Source: Tubulanus polymorphus
Taxonomy: Eukaryota > Nemertea > Palaeonemertea > Tubulaniformes > Tubulanidae
Reading direction: 5' to 3'
NCBI RefSeq assembly: GCF_964204645.1
Contig: NC_134025.1
Span: forward strand, 4,407,001 to 4,471,000
Length of the DNA stretch: 64,000 nucleotides
Each line of letters opens with the position of its first letter. Position 1 is the stretch's first letter. Below, in pieces: positions 1 to 10,307 of the stretch. The position numbers were made by a program, and so were the translations under genes. The notes under the pieces are model-generated. The model was not told the DNA's origin, ran no database searches, and saw only the letters and a program-made list of their open reading frames with translations.

Positions 1-740
1 GAACTTTCGTTTTGGCGCCCCCGCCAAAACAACGAAAAACGTCGAAATTTCTCTAAAAGTTCGTTTTGGCGCGCCAAAACGGAGAATATTCCGTTTTGGC
101 GCCCCCGCCAAAACGAACTTTCATTTTGGCGCCCCCGCCAAAACGAACTTTCGTTTTGGCGCCCCCGCCAAAACAACGAAAAACGTCGAAATTTCTCTAA
201 AAGTTCGTTTTGGCGCGCCAAAACGGAGAATATTCCGTTTTGGCGCCCCCGCCAAAACGAACTTTCATTTTGGCGCCCCCGCCAAAACGAACTTTCGTTT
301 TGGCGCCCCCGCCAAAACAACGAAAAACGTCGAAATTTCTCTAAAAGTTCGTTTTGGCGCGCCAAAACAAAGAAAATTCCGTTTTGGCGCCCCCGCCAAA
401 ACGAACTTTCATTTTGGCGCCCCCGCCAAAACGAACTTTCGTTTTGGCGCCCCCGCCAAAACAACGAAAAACGTCGAAATTTCTCTAAAAGTTCGTTTTG
501 GCGCGCCAAAACGGAGAATATTCCGTTTTGGCGCCCACGCCAAAACGAACTTTCATTTTGGCGCCCCCGCCAAAACGAACTTTCGTTTTGGCGCCCCCGC
601 CAAAACAACGAAAAACGTCGAAATTTCTCTAAAAGTTCGTTTTGGCGCGCCAAAACAAAGAAAATTCCGTTTTGGCGCCCCCGCCAAAACGAACTTTCAT
701 TTTGGCGCCCCCGCTAAAACGAACTTTCGTTTTGGCGCCC
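1..740 (+). repeat. Left terminal/subterminal tandem array, 144-bp unit, about 5 copies (cut by window edge)
   Basis: The unit repeats with a period of exactly 144 bp (for example the GAACTTTCG starts at 1, 145 and 289). Each unit holds three hairpins of the form GTTTTGGCG-CCCC-CGCCAAAAC (the third starts with A instead of G), one perfect 16-bp palindrome TTTTGGCGCGCCAAAA containing an AscI site, a 32-bp spacer beginning AACGAAAAACG, and a 12-bp spacer in two versions (GGAGAATATTCC or AAAGAAAATTCC). Copies are nearly identical. The array ends abruptly at about 740, some 80 bp before the proposed transposase start. Confidence 0.97.
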
Positions 741-820
741 CGGAAACGTGTCTACTCCAGATGCTGACATACAAATTATGTACATACGCATACGTACTCG
801 TGCACGACCGCTTAATTATA

Positions 821-3113
821 ATGGACACCGTTCGGACTTGTATCCTTTTACGTAATAAAGACCAAGTTGCTCAACGGTCGATTTTGCTGTTGATCTTGTT
901 GATGATCTTAACAGATTCCTCTAGTTGATGATACTGTTAGGAAGCTTTTTGCAGATGGGTACACAAATGCAGAAATGAGGATTGCCATGTTATCTAACTT
1001 CGGAATAACTATTAGGTACGTATATATAAATTCCATGGCCTACATCAAGATGGTCTAAGAATAGATTTTAATTGTCTGCAGCTACGTATGGGCACTGCCA
1101 TTTTTATTCAATATTACTCCTTATAATGATGTGATATAGTAGTTTAGTTCACAAACCGTCTTGTTTATTTTAAACTTTCAGTGAACGCCACCTCAAACGA
1201 CAATTGAATAGGTTAGGTTTGAAAAGAAACAACAATTACGTTCTCAATGACGTAACCGCTGCAGTCGAGGAAAGTAATCCGAATTTTTGAAGTGATGCTT
1301 ATATCTGATAGAAATTGAAAATGTCTTTTGGGTTTAAGATTATGTTCTCTGCATTATTACAGGTTGAGCTTGCTGGCAGCGGATGTTGCATGGGATATCG
1401 TGCTATGTCACAACGTCTCCGTCAACGCTACGGAATAAGAGCCCCTAGGTAAGATGTATGATCGGGTGGCTACCTACACGGTTAATTCCTGACATGATAA
1501 ATGAGGGCGCTAAAGTACCAAAACGCCATAACTAAAAAAACTTAATTTCTCGAAAAATATTTTTTGGCCAAATTGAAGAATTGTCAGTTTTGTTACTCCT
1601 GACAAAAAGAACTTTCGAATCGGCCAGCATATGTATAAATGTGTATTTGATTGATGTAAGACCTTTAAGATGAGATCTGGATCACTTCACTCATGTGTTA
1701 TATGATTGTTTACTTCTAGGTCTCTAGTTTCCAATATCCTTCAGAATTTAGACTTCGAAGGAGTACAGAATAGGACCCATGGAGTTTTAAGACGACGACG
1801 TTACTTTAACAAGGGTCCCAATTATCTTGTCCATCTCGATGGTTATGACAAGCTCAAGCCTTTTGGTTTCCCGATTCATGGGTGTATAGATGGGTAAACA
1901 TAATATATAATTGATATATCCTAAAAGATATTATTTCCACCTATCAACAGCAGTTGCTATAAGTTCAGAATTTGGTTTGTCGAACATGTTCATAAACACA
2001 GTCTATATTTAAAAGATTTTCCCGACGAATCCTTTGGTTAAGAGTTGGAAATACTAATAATGACCCAGAGGTGGTTGCGTGGTACTTTTTAGATTTCGTT
2101 CAGGACATTGAAGGTAGATAGAATTGTCATATATAAATACACAATGTGCCGAAATTATGCCTGGGAAAATTTATCTGTTATCAATCGTCGATTAAGATAA
2201 TACTCTGACCGTCATCTTTATATCATCATTCAGCAGTTCCTCGCTGCATCCGTATGGACGCTGGAACCGAAAATGGCAGAATTGCAGCGATTCAGAAGGC
2301 CTTTAGAGCAGAATATGACGACGAAACGTGCGTTCTTGTGGGTAGATCTACGAGTAATCAGGTTCGTGGTGTCATTAATATGGGTAGATTTGGACAATCC
2401 CCATTTCTGCGCTAGAACCAACTTAAGATACTTCAAAACTCACCAATTATTTTATTTTTCTTTGTTTTAAGCGCATTGAACGATGGTGGCGAAGTCTTCG
2501 AAACGAAGTTGTTCAGTTTTGGATGAACGTATTTAAAGATATGGAGGAAAATGGAAGTCTATCTACCGCGGACGTTGTGCACATGTAGGTTAAATACCCG
2601 CCTTTAAAGCGCGTTGCGATTTTTTGTGATCCACGTAGTAATTTCCCTTTCTCCAATATTTTTCAGTCAAACCTTAAGATACTGTTTTTTTGATTTGATA
2701 AATGCCGATCTTCAGGATTTCGTGCAGGAGTGGAATACACATGCCATCAGGCCTCAACGAAATGTGGATGTTCCACCCGGAAAACCTGATCTATTATACT
2801 TCTCGCCGGAATATTACGGTACGAAATACGCTGTATAAAAATGAGCATAGGTTTCTAAGTTTACGATGTTTTTATCACTTCTTGATAATACGAAATAATA
2901 TTTTCAGGCACGATAGACTACAAATTTCCAGTGGACGCTGGACTACTTCCGCAAATTCGAGAGGAATTTTGTAGTAAGCCGAATGAATCGAGAGGCTGTG
3001 ATCCGGACTTTTCAGCGATGTGTGATCTTATAACGAGGCAGGGACAACAATCAAGACCGACATCAACCCCAGAAGCCGCTGCTTTGTATGACTGGCTATT
3101 AACTCAATTCTGA
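821..3113 (+). CDS. Integrase-core (rve) DDE transposase, spliced
   Basis: Exons read by eye: 821-865 (tentative), 915-1015, 1182-1263, 1363-1448, 1720-1893, 2016-2113, 2234-2361, 2472-2584, 2667-2818 and 2908-3113. Together they give 1185 nt, 394 codons plus TGA. The N-terminus is a small helix-turn-helix-like region (ITISERHLKRQLNRLGLKR, about residues 45-65). The catalytic core follows: first Asp in HLDGYDKLKPFG (about D145), second Asp in RMDAGTENG (about D204), Glu in QRIERWW (about E241). The second Asp and the Glu are 36 residues apart. The C-terminal part has EWNTHAIRP and PGKPDLLYFSPEYYG, usual in this family. No stop or frameshift interrupts the joined frame. The first exon and the weak donor GCA|GTCGAG at 1263 are the least certain points. 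The protein would cut and join the ends of its own transposon. It converges with the HECT gene at 4718-7320. Confidence 0.85.
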
Positions 3114-3835
3114 GAGCATACATGTTAGAATCATTTTTATACGTATCTGTCCTGCACGGTTTATGTGTTGTCTGTTCATGATGTATTTCGAAGATTCAAA
3201 TATATCTATGATACACGTTACGCGTTGAAAAGAATATGATTGTAATTTTTCATGGATTCATGCGACTGTTTGGGCTTAGTAATACATCATACTAACACTA
3301 CCCATGTTTTAATTCGCTATCCAACCCCATCTTAAGTAGGTGTCTCAGAAATAGAATACGCGTGCCATCAATTTACATGGAGAATTATCTGCGAAAGCGT
3401 ACTCCAGTATCCGCTATTCTCAAAACGCTTCAGAATAAATTTGCGTATGGTTCAAAAAGATGTATTTTTGATTAAATTTATTTTGAGAAAGTTCTATGAA
3501 GCGGTTGTTTAAAAAGTGGTCTTATGGACAAGTCACATATCTTTCATCCTCGCATGCCAGGGGTCTGGTATCGCACCCCGAACTCGTTTCCACCACCCCC
3601 TGGCCTCACGACGCGTGATTTCATTACTGGTTGAAATACCTCCTTGTACGTTGATTGGTCCATTTAACGGGAAAATCAACAGAAGCCTATAATATCGTTT
3701 GCTTAAAGCGCTGTGATTGGTACGACCGGATTCTGGTCGGCTAGTAACGACTCCAACGACTCGCGAGGTCAAGGGGTTCGGGGAACACGGCTTTAGCTTA
3801 GTGAATTCGATTCCCACGACAGGTGAAGATGCATA

Positions 3836-4009
3836 CATTGGAACCTCGTTACAACGAACCTCTGGGGACCAGAAAATATTGTTCATTTTAACAGATATTT
3901 CGTCATATCCAGTGTGAAATTAATCAAATTGTCTAATGTGGGACACAATCTTGTATTTGTTATGTCCGATGAATCGTTGTATCCCAGTTAGTTATAACGA
4001 GTTCCACTG
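3836..4009. mobile_element. Short TA-flanked inverted-repeat element (MITE), copy 1
   Basis: Starts CATTGGAACCTCGTTACAACG and ends in its inverted form TATAACGAGTTCCACTG, flanked on both sides by TA (3834-3835, 4010-4011). The termini resemble those of Tc1/mariner-pogo type elements, which duplicate TA on insertion. The same family occurs, inverted, at 14719-14875, with similarity along the whole length. It has no coding capacity. It is nested inside the large transposon, so it inserted after that element. Confidence 0.8.
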
Positions 4010-4410
4010 TATCTCTATATGAATGTGCAATTTTGACAGTATATAATTTAATCGTGTTCGAATACGTGCCAATGACACTTTCGTACTACGATATCATTTG
4101 CAGCTCGAGTGAAAGTGAGACACCATGAAAGAACGAAAACGCAATGAAGTGAAGATATTTGAATATTTTAATCGAAGTATCAAAGTTTCTCTTAAAAGCC
4201 TTAAAACATTATCTACGTTTTAATACCGTGTTGATACAATATATCAATATGTACTTAAAGATGATTGTCTTACAATTTCGAGACAAAACATAACTTGACA
4301 GCAGAGAAGTGGCACCCCCAAATCGCCCTGTTTTCAATACAAACAAAAAACGTATTTGGTCATGATTGATTCCCTAATTTGAAACGACAAATATAAGGAG
4401 CAAGTTTAAC

Positions 4411-4501
4411 AGCTCTCGGTAAGGTTTGACTCGAGAGTCAAGTCGGTTTTTTTCAATATTTCCAATGCTTTAACTCTAGAGTCAAACTTAACCGAGAACT
4501 G
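4411..4501. repeat. Imperfect inverted repeat (stem about 29 bp)
   Basis: The left arm around 4411-4441 (CTCTCGGTAAGGTTTGACTC) pairs imperfectly with the right arm around 4472-4501 (GTCAAACTTAACCGAGAACT) across a loop of about 30 bp. It lies beyond the 3' end of the HECT gene, where it could form an RNA hairpin, or it may be the remains of a fold-back element. Confidence 0.6.
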
Positions 4502-4717
4502 TAGAACCTGGTCAAAATGCACTGCATGAATAATTACTTCTATCATCAAAAGATCGTCACTAAGTAATTCTATGATAAAAGAAACGACATCAGGGCTGGC
4601 AATATTAAAAATAAACACACCACTTTTGGCCTAAACAAAAGAACTTAAACACGTTTTGATCCAACTTTGAAAATATGAAACTTACGTGGATTACGTCATT
4701 TCGTTTCTAGAATAATT

Positions 4718-7320
4718 TTATACGACGTCCATAACCCAAACATTGCTCTGGAGAATATTATCGAATTCTTGTTTCAGTTCGACGTATTCGTCATATGTTT
4801 CTGGTAACTCCAATATCTGGGCACATGTTCGAGCAACTGGAGCTCGTTGGAGACCGTCTACCTTAGTAAAGGTCACGTCAATCTTTTGGCAGTTACAGAT
4901 GTCAGAACCAGTACAATAGCGGAGGAACTTAGACAACATGCTTTCATCCAATGATCTGACATATCTCTTCAGTAACGTAGCAACATTTGACTGAGGAGCT
5001 GACAAAACGTTTGGAAAAGAAAGTAATTCTACCACTTTGCGACAGGAGGGTTTAAGATCCGTACAAAGATCGAGGTACTGTTTATATGATATTGTTACAT
5101 ATTTCTGTATCATAGGTTTTATACAATCAACTATAAATCTCGGCTTTTGCACCAATTCCTGGTGACTAATTTCCCGAATCAACATGGAGAAGTTCTCCTT
5201 CGTAGGAAGTTTCCGACATTCATATCCCCCCAGTATGTCTATTATCTCTTCGACGTCATTTGCTTCATCATCGAAATTAGCCAATGCGCGTCGAAATACC
5301 AGCTCCTCAGACGGAGAAACATATTTCAGGAATGATTCGACCAAGTCTACGCTATCATCCTGCTGGAAGAACAATTCGGAAACAAATGGCTGCGCGAGGA
5401 ATATTGGGAAATATGATGTTTCCTGAAATCCTTTACTGATGATGCGTCCTACAGCCTCCCATTTCTCTGTGCCATAATCATGGCGTATGAGAGGGATCAT
5501 CTGACTACTACCCGTCATACATTGCTTTCTAAATTCTGACCAAAATTCAGTAAGACACTCTCGAAAGACACCGTGTCCTTCTCCGGCTTCAACATTTCCA
5601 TTAGGGAGTATCATTCGAGCATTTATTATTTTCCCCATCACCGATGCATCACAAAAAGCGTTTATCATATCTTCGACCATGGCTGTTCTGCGAACCAGAA
5701 GGTTGTATTCTTCCCGTTCAATGCGATTAATCTCTTCTTGTGATAACTCGCCACTAGTCTGTACTCTGAATTGAATTGTAGGCGTATCAGGCTGTATCAA
5801 TTCGAAATCATTAAAGTTGATATCTGCTATACCATCACGGGAATGTGTATCATTTGCACCCGTATGTATGCCAACAGCACCGGTAGGCACATAACCAGAC
5901 TGAATCCCGGCCGCAAATGGAGTTGAAAGTGTATGGGCAGATTGGGTATGCGTAGTTAAAACGATAGGTTGAATATCACTACTAGCCGAAATTGTAGATG
6001 AGGCTGCTGGCGTAAACGACAATGCCGGTTGCATCAACGAAAACATAGGTAAAGTTGACTCAGAAATCGGTGGCTGGTGGGTATTAGCAAGAAAGGATGA
6101 CATGGATGGCAAGGATGTTTCATCATCACTATCGTCAACTAAAACAGTTGTGTGAAGATAGAGCCTAATAGGGTTTGTTTTATGTGCTGCGATGTAGGCC
6201 TCTAGACCAAAAACATTACCACACTCAAGATAATCACATAACCGATTACCATTGAAATTTGCTAAGTAATAGCTCACATCATTGATTTTTAGGTTCATCG
6301 CATTCGATTTGCCGTCTGGAAAAAATAGGTTTAAGAACTCCATGGTTAAGGCCGACAAGTTCATTTCTTTTTTCAGGTCCAAAGTGTGTGTCCCCCCACC
6401 CTTGCTTGCAGTAACTAGTACAAAGGTCCCGCTTTTGATGGCGTGTTTCCAACCTAGTTTTATTCGTCGTGTATCTTTCTCTGCATTTTTTGTCGTCATT
6501 GATTTCTTGGTGCCGGCCTTCCGTTTTTGAAATTGCGTTCTCAACCTGCACAAAACACTAGATGATCCTGAAAATGAAATAATAAAGGAAAGTGTTATAT
6601 ATTTCAAGTAAACAATTTACAAATTTGTAAAAAGATCCATTGATCGCAGACCCGTCGTAAGTCGAATCGCAAGGATAGAACAAGTTCTATTTCAGCGATG
6701 AGTTATGCGTCAAATGACCTTTGGACTCGGCGATGATTGAATCGTTGTCGATCTGACTGTGACAAACGAATCGCCAATCGGCGGTCACGTGTTTACTACC
6801 GCTGTTTTTACGACGAGATGGTCGTCGTAAGTCGACCTCAGCTTAGCTTAATCACGAGAAATAGGCACAAGCCTTCATAACCTCTCTAAAAGTATAACCC
6901 TCTGATAGCACAATCTCATGGACAGAATTGAATTAGCGTAACGGTCAGTGACAACGGTCATGAAAGTTGGAATTAAGCACGTGATTTATCTTAAAACTCA
7001 AATTATTACCTGCACTAGACACATTTTCATCTTCTTTAGGCTGAGAATTTACTATCCTACACCTATTCCTTAGCCGGACTCTATCCCCGATAGCTGTAAC
7101 TCCTGCTGCTTCAAAATCATTATCTGTCATGGTCGTGACGTCACTAACACCTATCTGGATGAGAAATTAAAATATGATACATTTTCAGAAGTTATGGCCC
7201 TATAGCATTACCAATCGGGGCAAGTCTGTGTATACATAAAGTATTGAAACACGGTACCTTATTTTCGAGAAACTTTGCAATGTATTGGCCTAATCCCAAT
7301 TCTAGGAGTATGTTGTCCAT
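4718..7320 (-). CDS. SAM-HECT E3 ubiquitin ligase-like protein carried by the transposon
   Basis: Three coding exons on -: 7320-7258, 7154-7010 and 6567-4718. They join in frame to 685 residues. Residues about 1-55 form a SAM domain (LLELGLGQYIAKFLENK, then TDNDFEAAGVTAIGDRVRLRNR). A basic stretch and a segment with KGGGTHTLDLKKEMN follow, seen in transposon-associated relatives of G2/M-phase E3 ligases. A Ser/Thr-rich linker comes next. The last 330 or so residues are a HECT domain, with the catalytic Cys in PVARTCAQILELPETYDEY (about C651) and the usual 34-residue tail. The ATG follows directly on an acceptor-like TTCTTTACAG, so a 5' exon upstream is likely. HECT ligases pass ubiquitin through this Cys to a substrate. 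The substrate here is unknown and could be host factors or the transposase. The large exon has no internal stops. Confidence 0.85.
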
Positions 7321-8030
7321 CTGTAAAGAAGACATTTACGAATTAACGCCATTGAATGATTATAATTCATTAGTTTTCACTAATGCAGACCGAGCAAAAT
7401 AATCGTCGCTTACAATGATTAGGCAGTACGAGAGAAACGGCTCACGTCGAAAACTTAGAATACTACCAGTACGTGTTATATTGCCTGCGCATACCAGAGA
7501 ACGACATCGGTTTTTTTAATATGTTTTCAGCGGCCGAAAATCAATCGATTTTTAAAATATATTGGCATATTAAAGAACAAAGTTTATGAATAGGCCTATG
7601 TGAGCTAAGCAATGCGAGGCAATGTATAGGATTTAAATGATACCAGGGGCTGATCCAGCATTTTTTAAGGAGTGGGGGTCGAGGGGGTACGGTGGTGCTC
7701 TGCTGGTCATCCCGAGAAATCTTAAAAACTTAGTCCCATTTTCATGAATTGTAAGCGTTTTTAGGCGCTACTTGATCATCTCATACATTTAAGATGTAGG
7801 CCTAACATGTCTACTTTGAAAAGTAGTTTTCCAAGTGGGAGGGGTTCTCGAGGACCCAAAGAAAACCCCTGCATTTAACCCTGAATAGGCTACATACCTG
7901 TTCGTTAGTCCGTTAATGTATACACCACCACCATCGACAACGATATGTATTATCACGTATACCTAGATCCGACTCGTAACAACAAAATCGAAGGGAGACG
8001 AATCGGATTTTCAAAGAAAGTTCGACGTTT
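7321..8030. other. 5' flank of the SAM-HECT gene
   Basis: About 700 bp between the HECT start and the right array. It begins with a splice-acceptor-like tract (- strand TTCTTTACAG next to the ATG), so a non-coding first exon and the promoter should lie here or in the array. I see no coding exon in it. Confidence 0.45.
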
Positions 8031-9357
8031 TTCGCTGTTTGGCGGGGGGCGCCAAAACGAAAGTTCGTTTTGGCGGGGGCGCCAAAATGAAAGTTCGTTT
8101 TGGCGGGGGCGCCAAAACGGAATATTCTCCGTTTTGGCGCGCCAAAACGAACTTTTAGAGAAATTTCGACGTTTTTCGTTGTTTTGGCGGGGGCGCCAAA
8201 ACGAAAGTTCGTTTTGGCGGGGGCGCCAAAATGAAAGTTCGTTTTGGCGGGGGCGCCAAAACGGAATATTCTCCGTTTTGGCGCGCCAAAACGAACTTTT
8301 AGAGAAATTTCGACGTTTTTCGTTGTTTTGGCGGGGGCGCCAAAACGAAAGTTCGTTTTGGCGGGGGCGCCAAAATGAAAGTTCGTTTTGGCGGGGGCGC
8401 CAAAACGGAATATTCTCCGTTTTGGCGCGCCAAAACGAACTTTTAGAGAAATTTCGACGTTTTTCGTTGTTTTGGCGGGGGCGCCAAAACGAAAGTTCGT
8501 TTTGGCGGGGGCGCCAAAATGAAAGTTCGTTTTGGCGGGGGCGCCAAAACGGAATATTCTCCGTTTTGGCGCGCCAAAACGAACTTTTAGAGAAATTTCG
8601 ACGTTTTTCGTTGTTTTGGCGGGGGCGCCAAAACGAAAGTTCGTTTTGGCGGGGGCGCCAAAATGAAAGTTCGTTTTGGCGGGGGCGCCAAAACGGAATT
8701 TTCTTTGTTTTGGCGCGCCAAAACGAACTTTTAGAGAAATTTCGACGTTTTTCGTTGTTTTGGCGGGGGCGCCAAAACGAAAGTTCGTTTTGGCGGGGGC
8801 GCCAAAATGAAAGTTCGTTTTGGCGGGGGCGCCAAAACGGAATATTCTCCGTTTTGGCGCGCCAAAACGAACTTTTAGAGAAATTTCGACGTTTTTCGTT
8901 GTTTTGGCGGGGGCGCCAAAACGAAAGTTCGTTTTGGCGGGGGCGCCAAAATGAAAGTTCGTTTTGGCGGGGGCGCCAAAACGGAATTTTCTTCGTTTTG
9001 GCGCGCCAAAACGAACTTTTAGAGAAATTTCGACGTTTTTCGTTGTTTTGGCGGGGGCGCCAAAACGAAAGTTCGTTTTGGCGGGGGCGCCAAAATGAAA
9101 GTTCGTTTTGGCGGGGGCGCCAAAACGGAATATTCTCCGTTTTGGCGCGCCAAAACGAACTTTTAGAGAAATTTCGACGTTTTTCGTTGTTTTGGCGGGG
9201 GCGCCAAAACGAAAGTTCGTTTTGGCGGGGGCGCCAAAATGAAAGTTCGTTTTGGCGGGGGCGCCAAAACGGAATTTTCTTTGTTTTGGCGCGCCAAAAC
9301 GAACTTTCAGAGAAAATTGGACGTTTTTTTTCGTTTTGGCGTTCTGGCGTTCTGGCG
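8031..9357 (-). repeat. Right terminal/subterminal tandem array, 144-bp unit, about 9 copies, inverted relative to the left array
   Basis: Same unit as at 1-740, in reverse complement, with period 144 (the motif CTTTTAGAG ends at 8160, 8304 and 8448). The 12-bp spacer alternates between GGAATATTCTCC and GGAATTTTCTTTG-type versions. At the outer edge the unit decays (9310-9357: run of T, then GGCGTTCTGGCGTTCTGGCGCCC). Long open frames on both strands here (7913-9364 and 7945-9465) exist only because 144 is divisible by 3 and the unit lacks stops in those frames. They are not genes. Confidence 0.97.
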
Positions 9358-10307
9358 CCCTCATTTACATACCAGGAATTTTACGCTATGGCCCTTATCA
9401 GCCACCATAAATATGTCATATGTCATGTAGTTTCATGCAAACATAACAAACCTAAGCCTAATTAATAGGCCTAAGCGATGCCAGAACAGAATGGAGCAAC
9501 TTTGATCATTTTAGCGTGCCAGCGGATGGATGGAGTGATCTGAGAAAAAGCTTAGCGAGGATTTGTAGTGTTTGTGTCGATCAGCAGCAGATCAGGCGAG
9601 AAGACTTGTCATCAATGTCACATTCTTCTTGTTCTCCTTCTTTTAGTGGGTTGTGAAATAAAAATCATTCATACCTGCTTTGGAACTGATTTCAATCCTA
9701 TATGCCCTTCCTTCAAACTTTCACCTCCATAAACGGTTCGTATACCCTTTTGTTGAAGTGAAATGCACGTAAATCAAACACTGCACTAAAATATTCTTGA
9801 ACCAGGAAGTAAAATACTGGCTTTAGGTCATATAGACGTGTGAAACTATACGCGGTGGTCGCTAATATCCGGATTCGGCATCACACTGCATAAACACATA
9901 AATATGTAAACTGATGAAGTTCAAAAATGATTTCATACCATCGAAATTGATAAACATCACTGTTATTTTACACGCATCTGTACTTTAATTTTTGCGGGAT
10001 TAATGGTTTTAACTAACATTGATTTTCGTTTGTAATGTTCTCAACAATCGGCCCTCAGGTTTTACGAATGTAACAACAATTTTTCAATACACTTTTCCAA
10101 TAATCAACCATCATTTCACTTATGTTCCATATTTTTCATTTAGAAAATTAAAATTTCGTTTTCAAAATAATTCTGGAATTGTTTTTATTGGGAAAATGAT
10201 ATGTTTTACTAAGAATATTCATTTAGTTAACTTTTAAATCGACGCAACATTCTGAATCCAAGGCCCACGTGTTGTTTCCAAACTAGAGTTTATAAATCAG
10301 AATTGAA
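9358..10307. other. Intergenic region upstream of NOP58
   Basis: About 950 bp between the transposon's right edge and the NOP58 ATG. It should contain the NOP58 promoter and 5' UTR. The open frame at 10019-10237 is low-complexity, AT-rich sequence without recognisable homology. I see no clear TATA box. Confidence 0.5.

Larger units (their letters stand above)
3114..4717. other. Intergenic segment between the two transposon genes
   Basis: About 1.6 kb separates the stop codons of the converging transposase and HECT genes. It should contain the 3' ends of both transcripts. It holds a 174-bp inverted-repeat element (3836-4009) and a hairpin (4411-4501). The open frames at 3533-3886 (-) and 3717-3917 (+) overlap on opposite strands, one runs into the inverted-repeat element, and neither shows a recognisable domain, so I do not call them genes. 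Confidence 0.6.
1..9357. mobile_element. Large DNA transposon with inverted tandem-array ends, DDE transposase and SAM-HECT gene
   Basis: Two arrays of the same 144-bp repeat face each other in inverted orientation (1-740 and about 8031-9357) and enclose about 7.3 kb with two converging genes: an integrase-core (rve/DDE) transposase on + and a SAM-HECT protein on -. An inverted-ended segment carrying its own transposase is the classic layout of a cut-and-paste DNA transposon. From memory, transposases of this IS3-like, integrase-core type in eukaryotes are catalogued as IS3EU; that name is tentative. The left terminus lies before base 1, so target-site duplication and total size cannot be read. 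The right boundary near 9357 is where the array-like sequence stops. Both genes look uninterrupted, so the copy may be young. A 174-bp inverted-repeat element (3836-4009) has inserted between the genes, so the copy is not brand new. Confidence 0.8.

Noticed and set aside
1-740. CRISPR-like array
   Set aside because: The units are directly abutting 144-bp repeats without unique spacers, in animal DNA, and an inverted partner array exists at 8031.
3533-3886. 117-codon - strand frame
   Set aside because: Overlaps a + strand frame and runs into the MITE at 3836; no domain.
7945-9465. 506- and 483-codon open frames on the two strands
   Set aside because: They are the 144-bp array read in stop-free frames; no start context, no domain, pure repetition.
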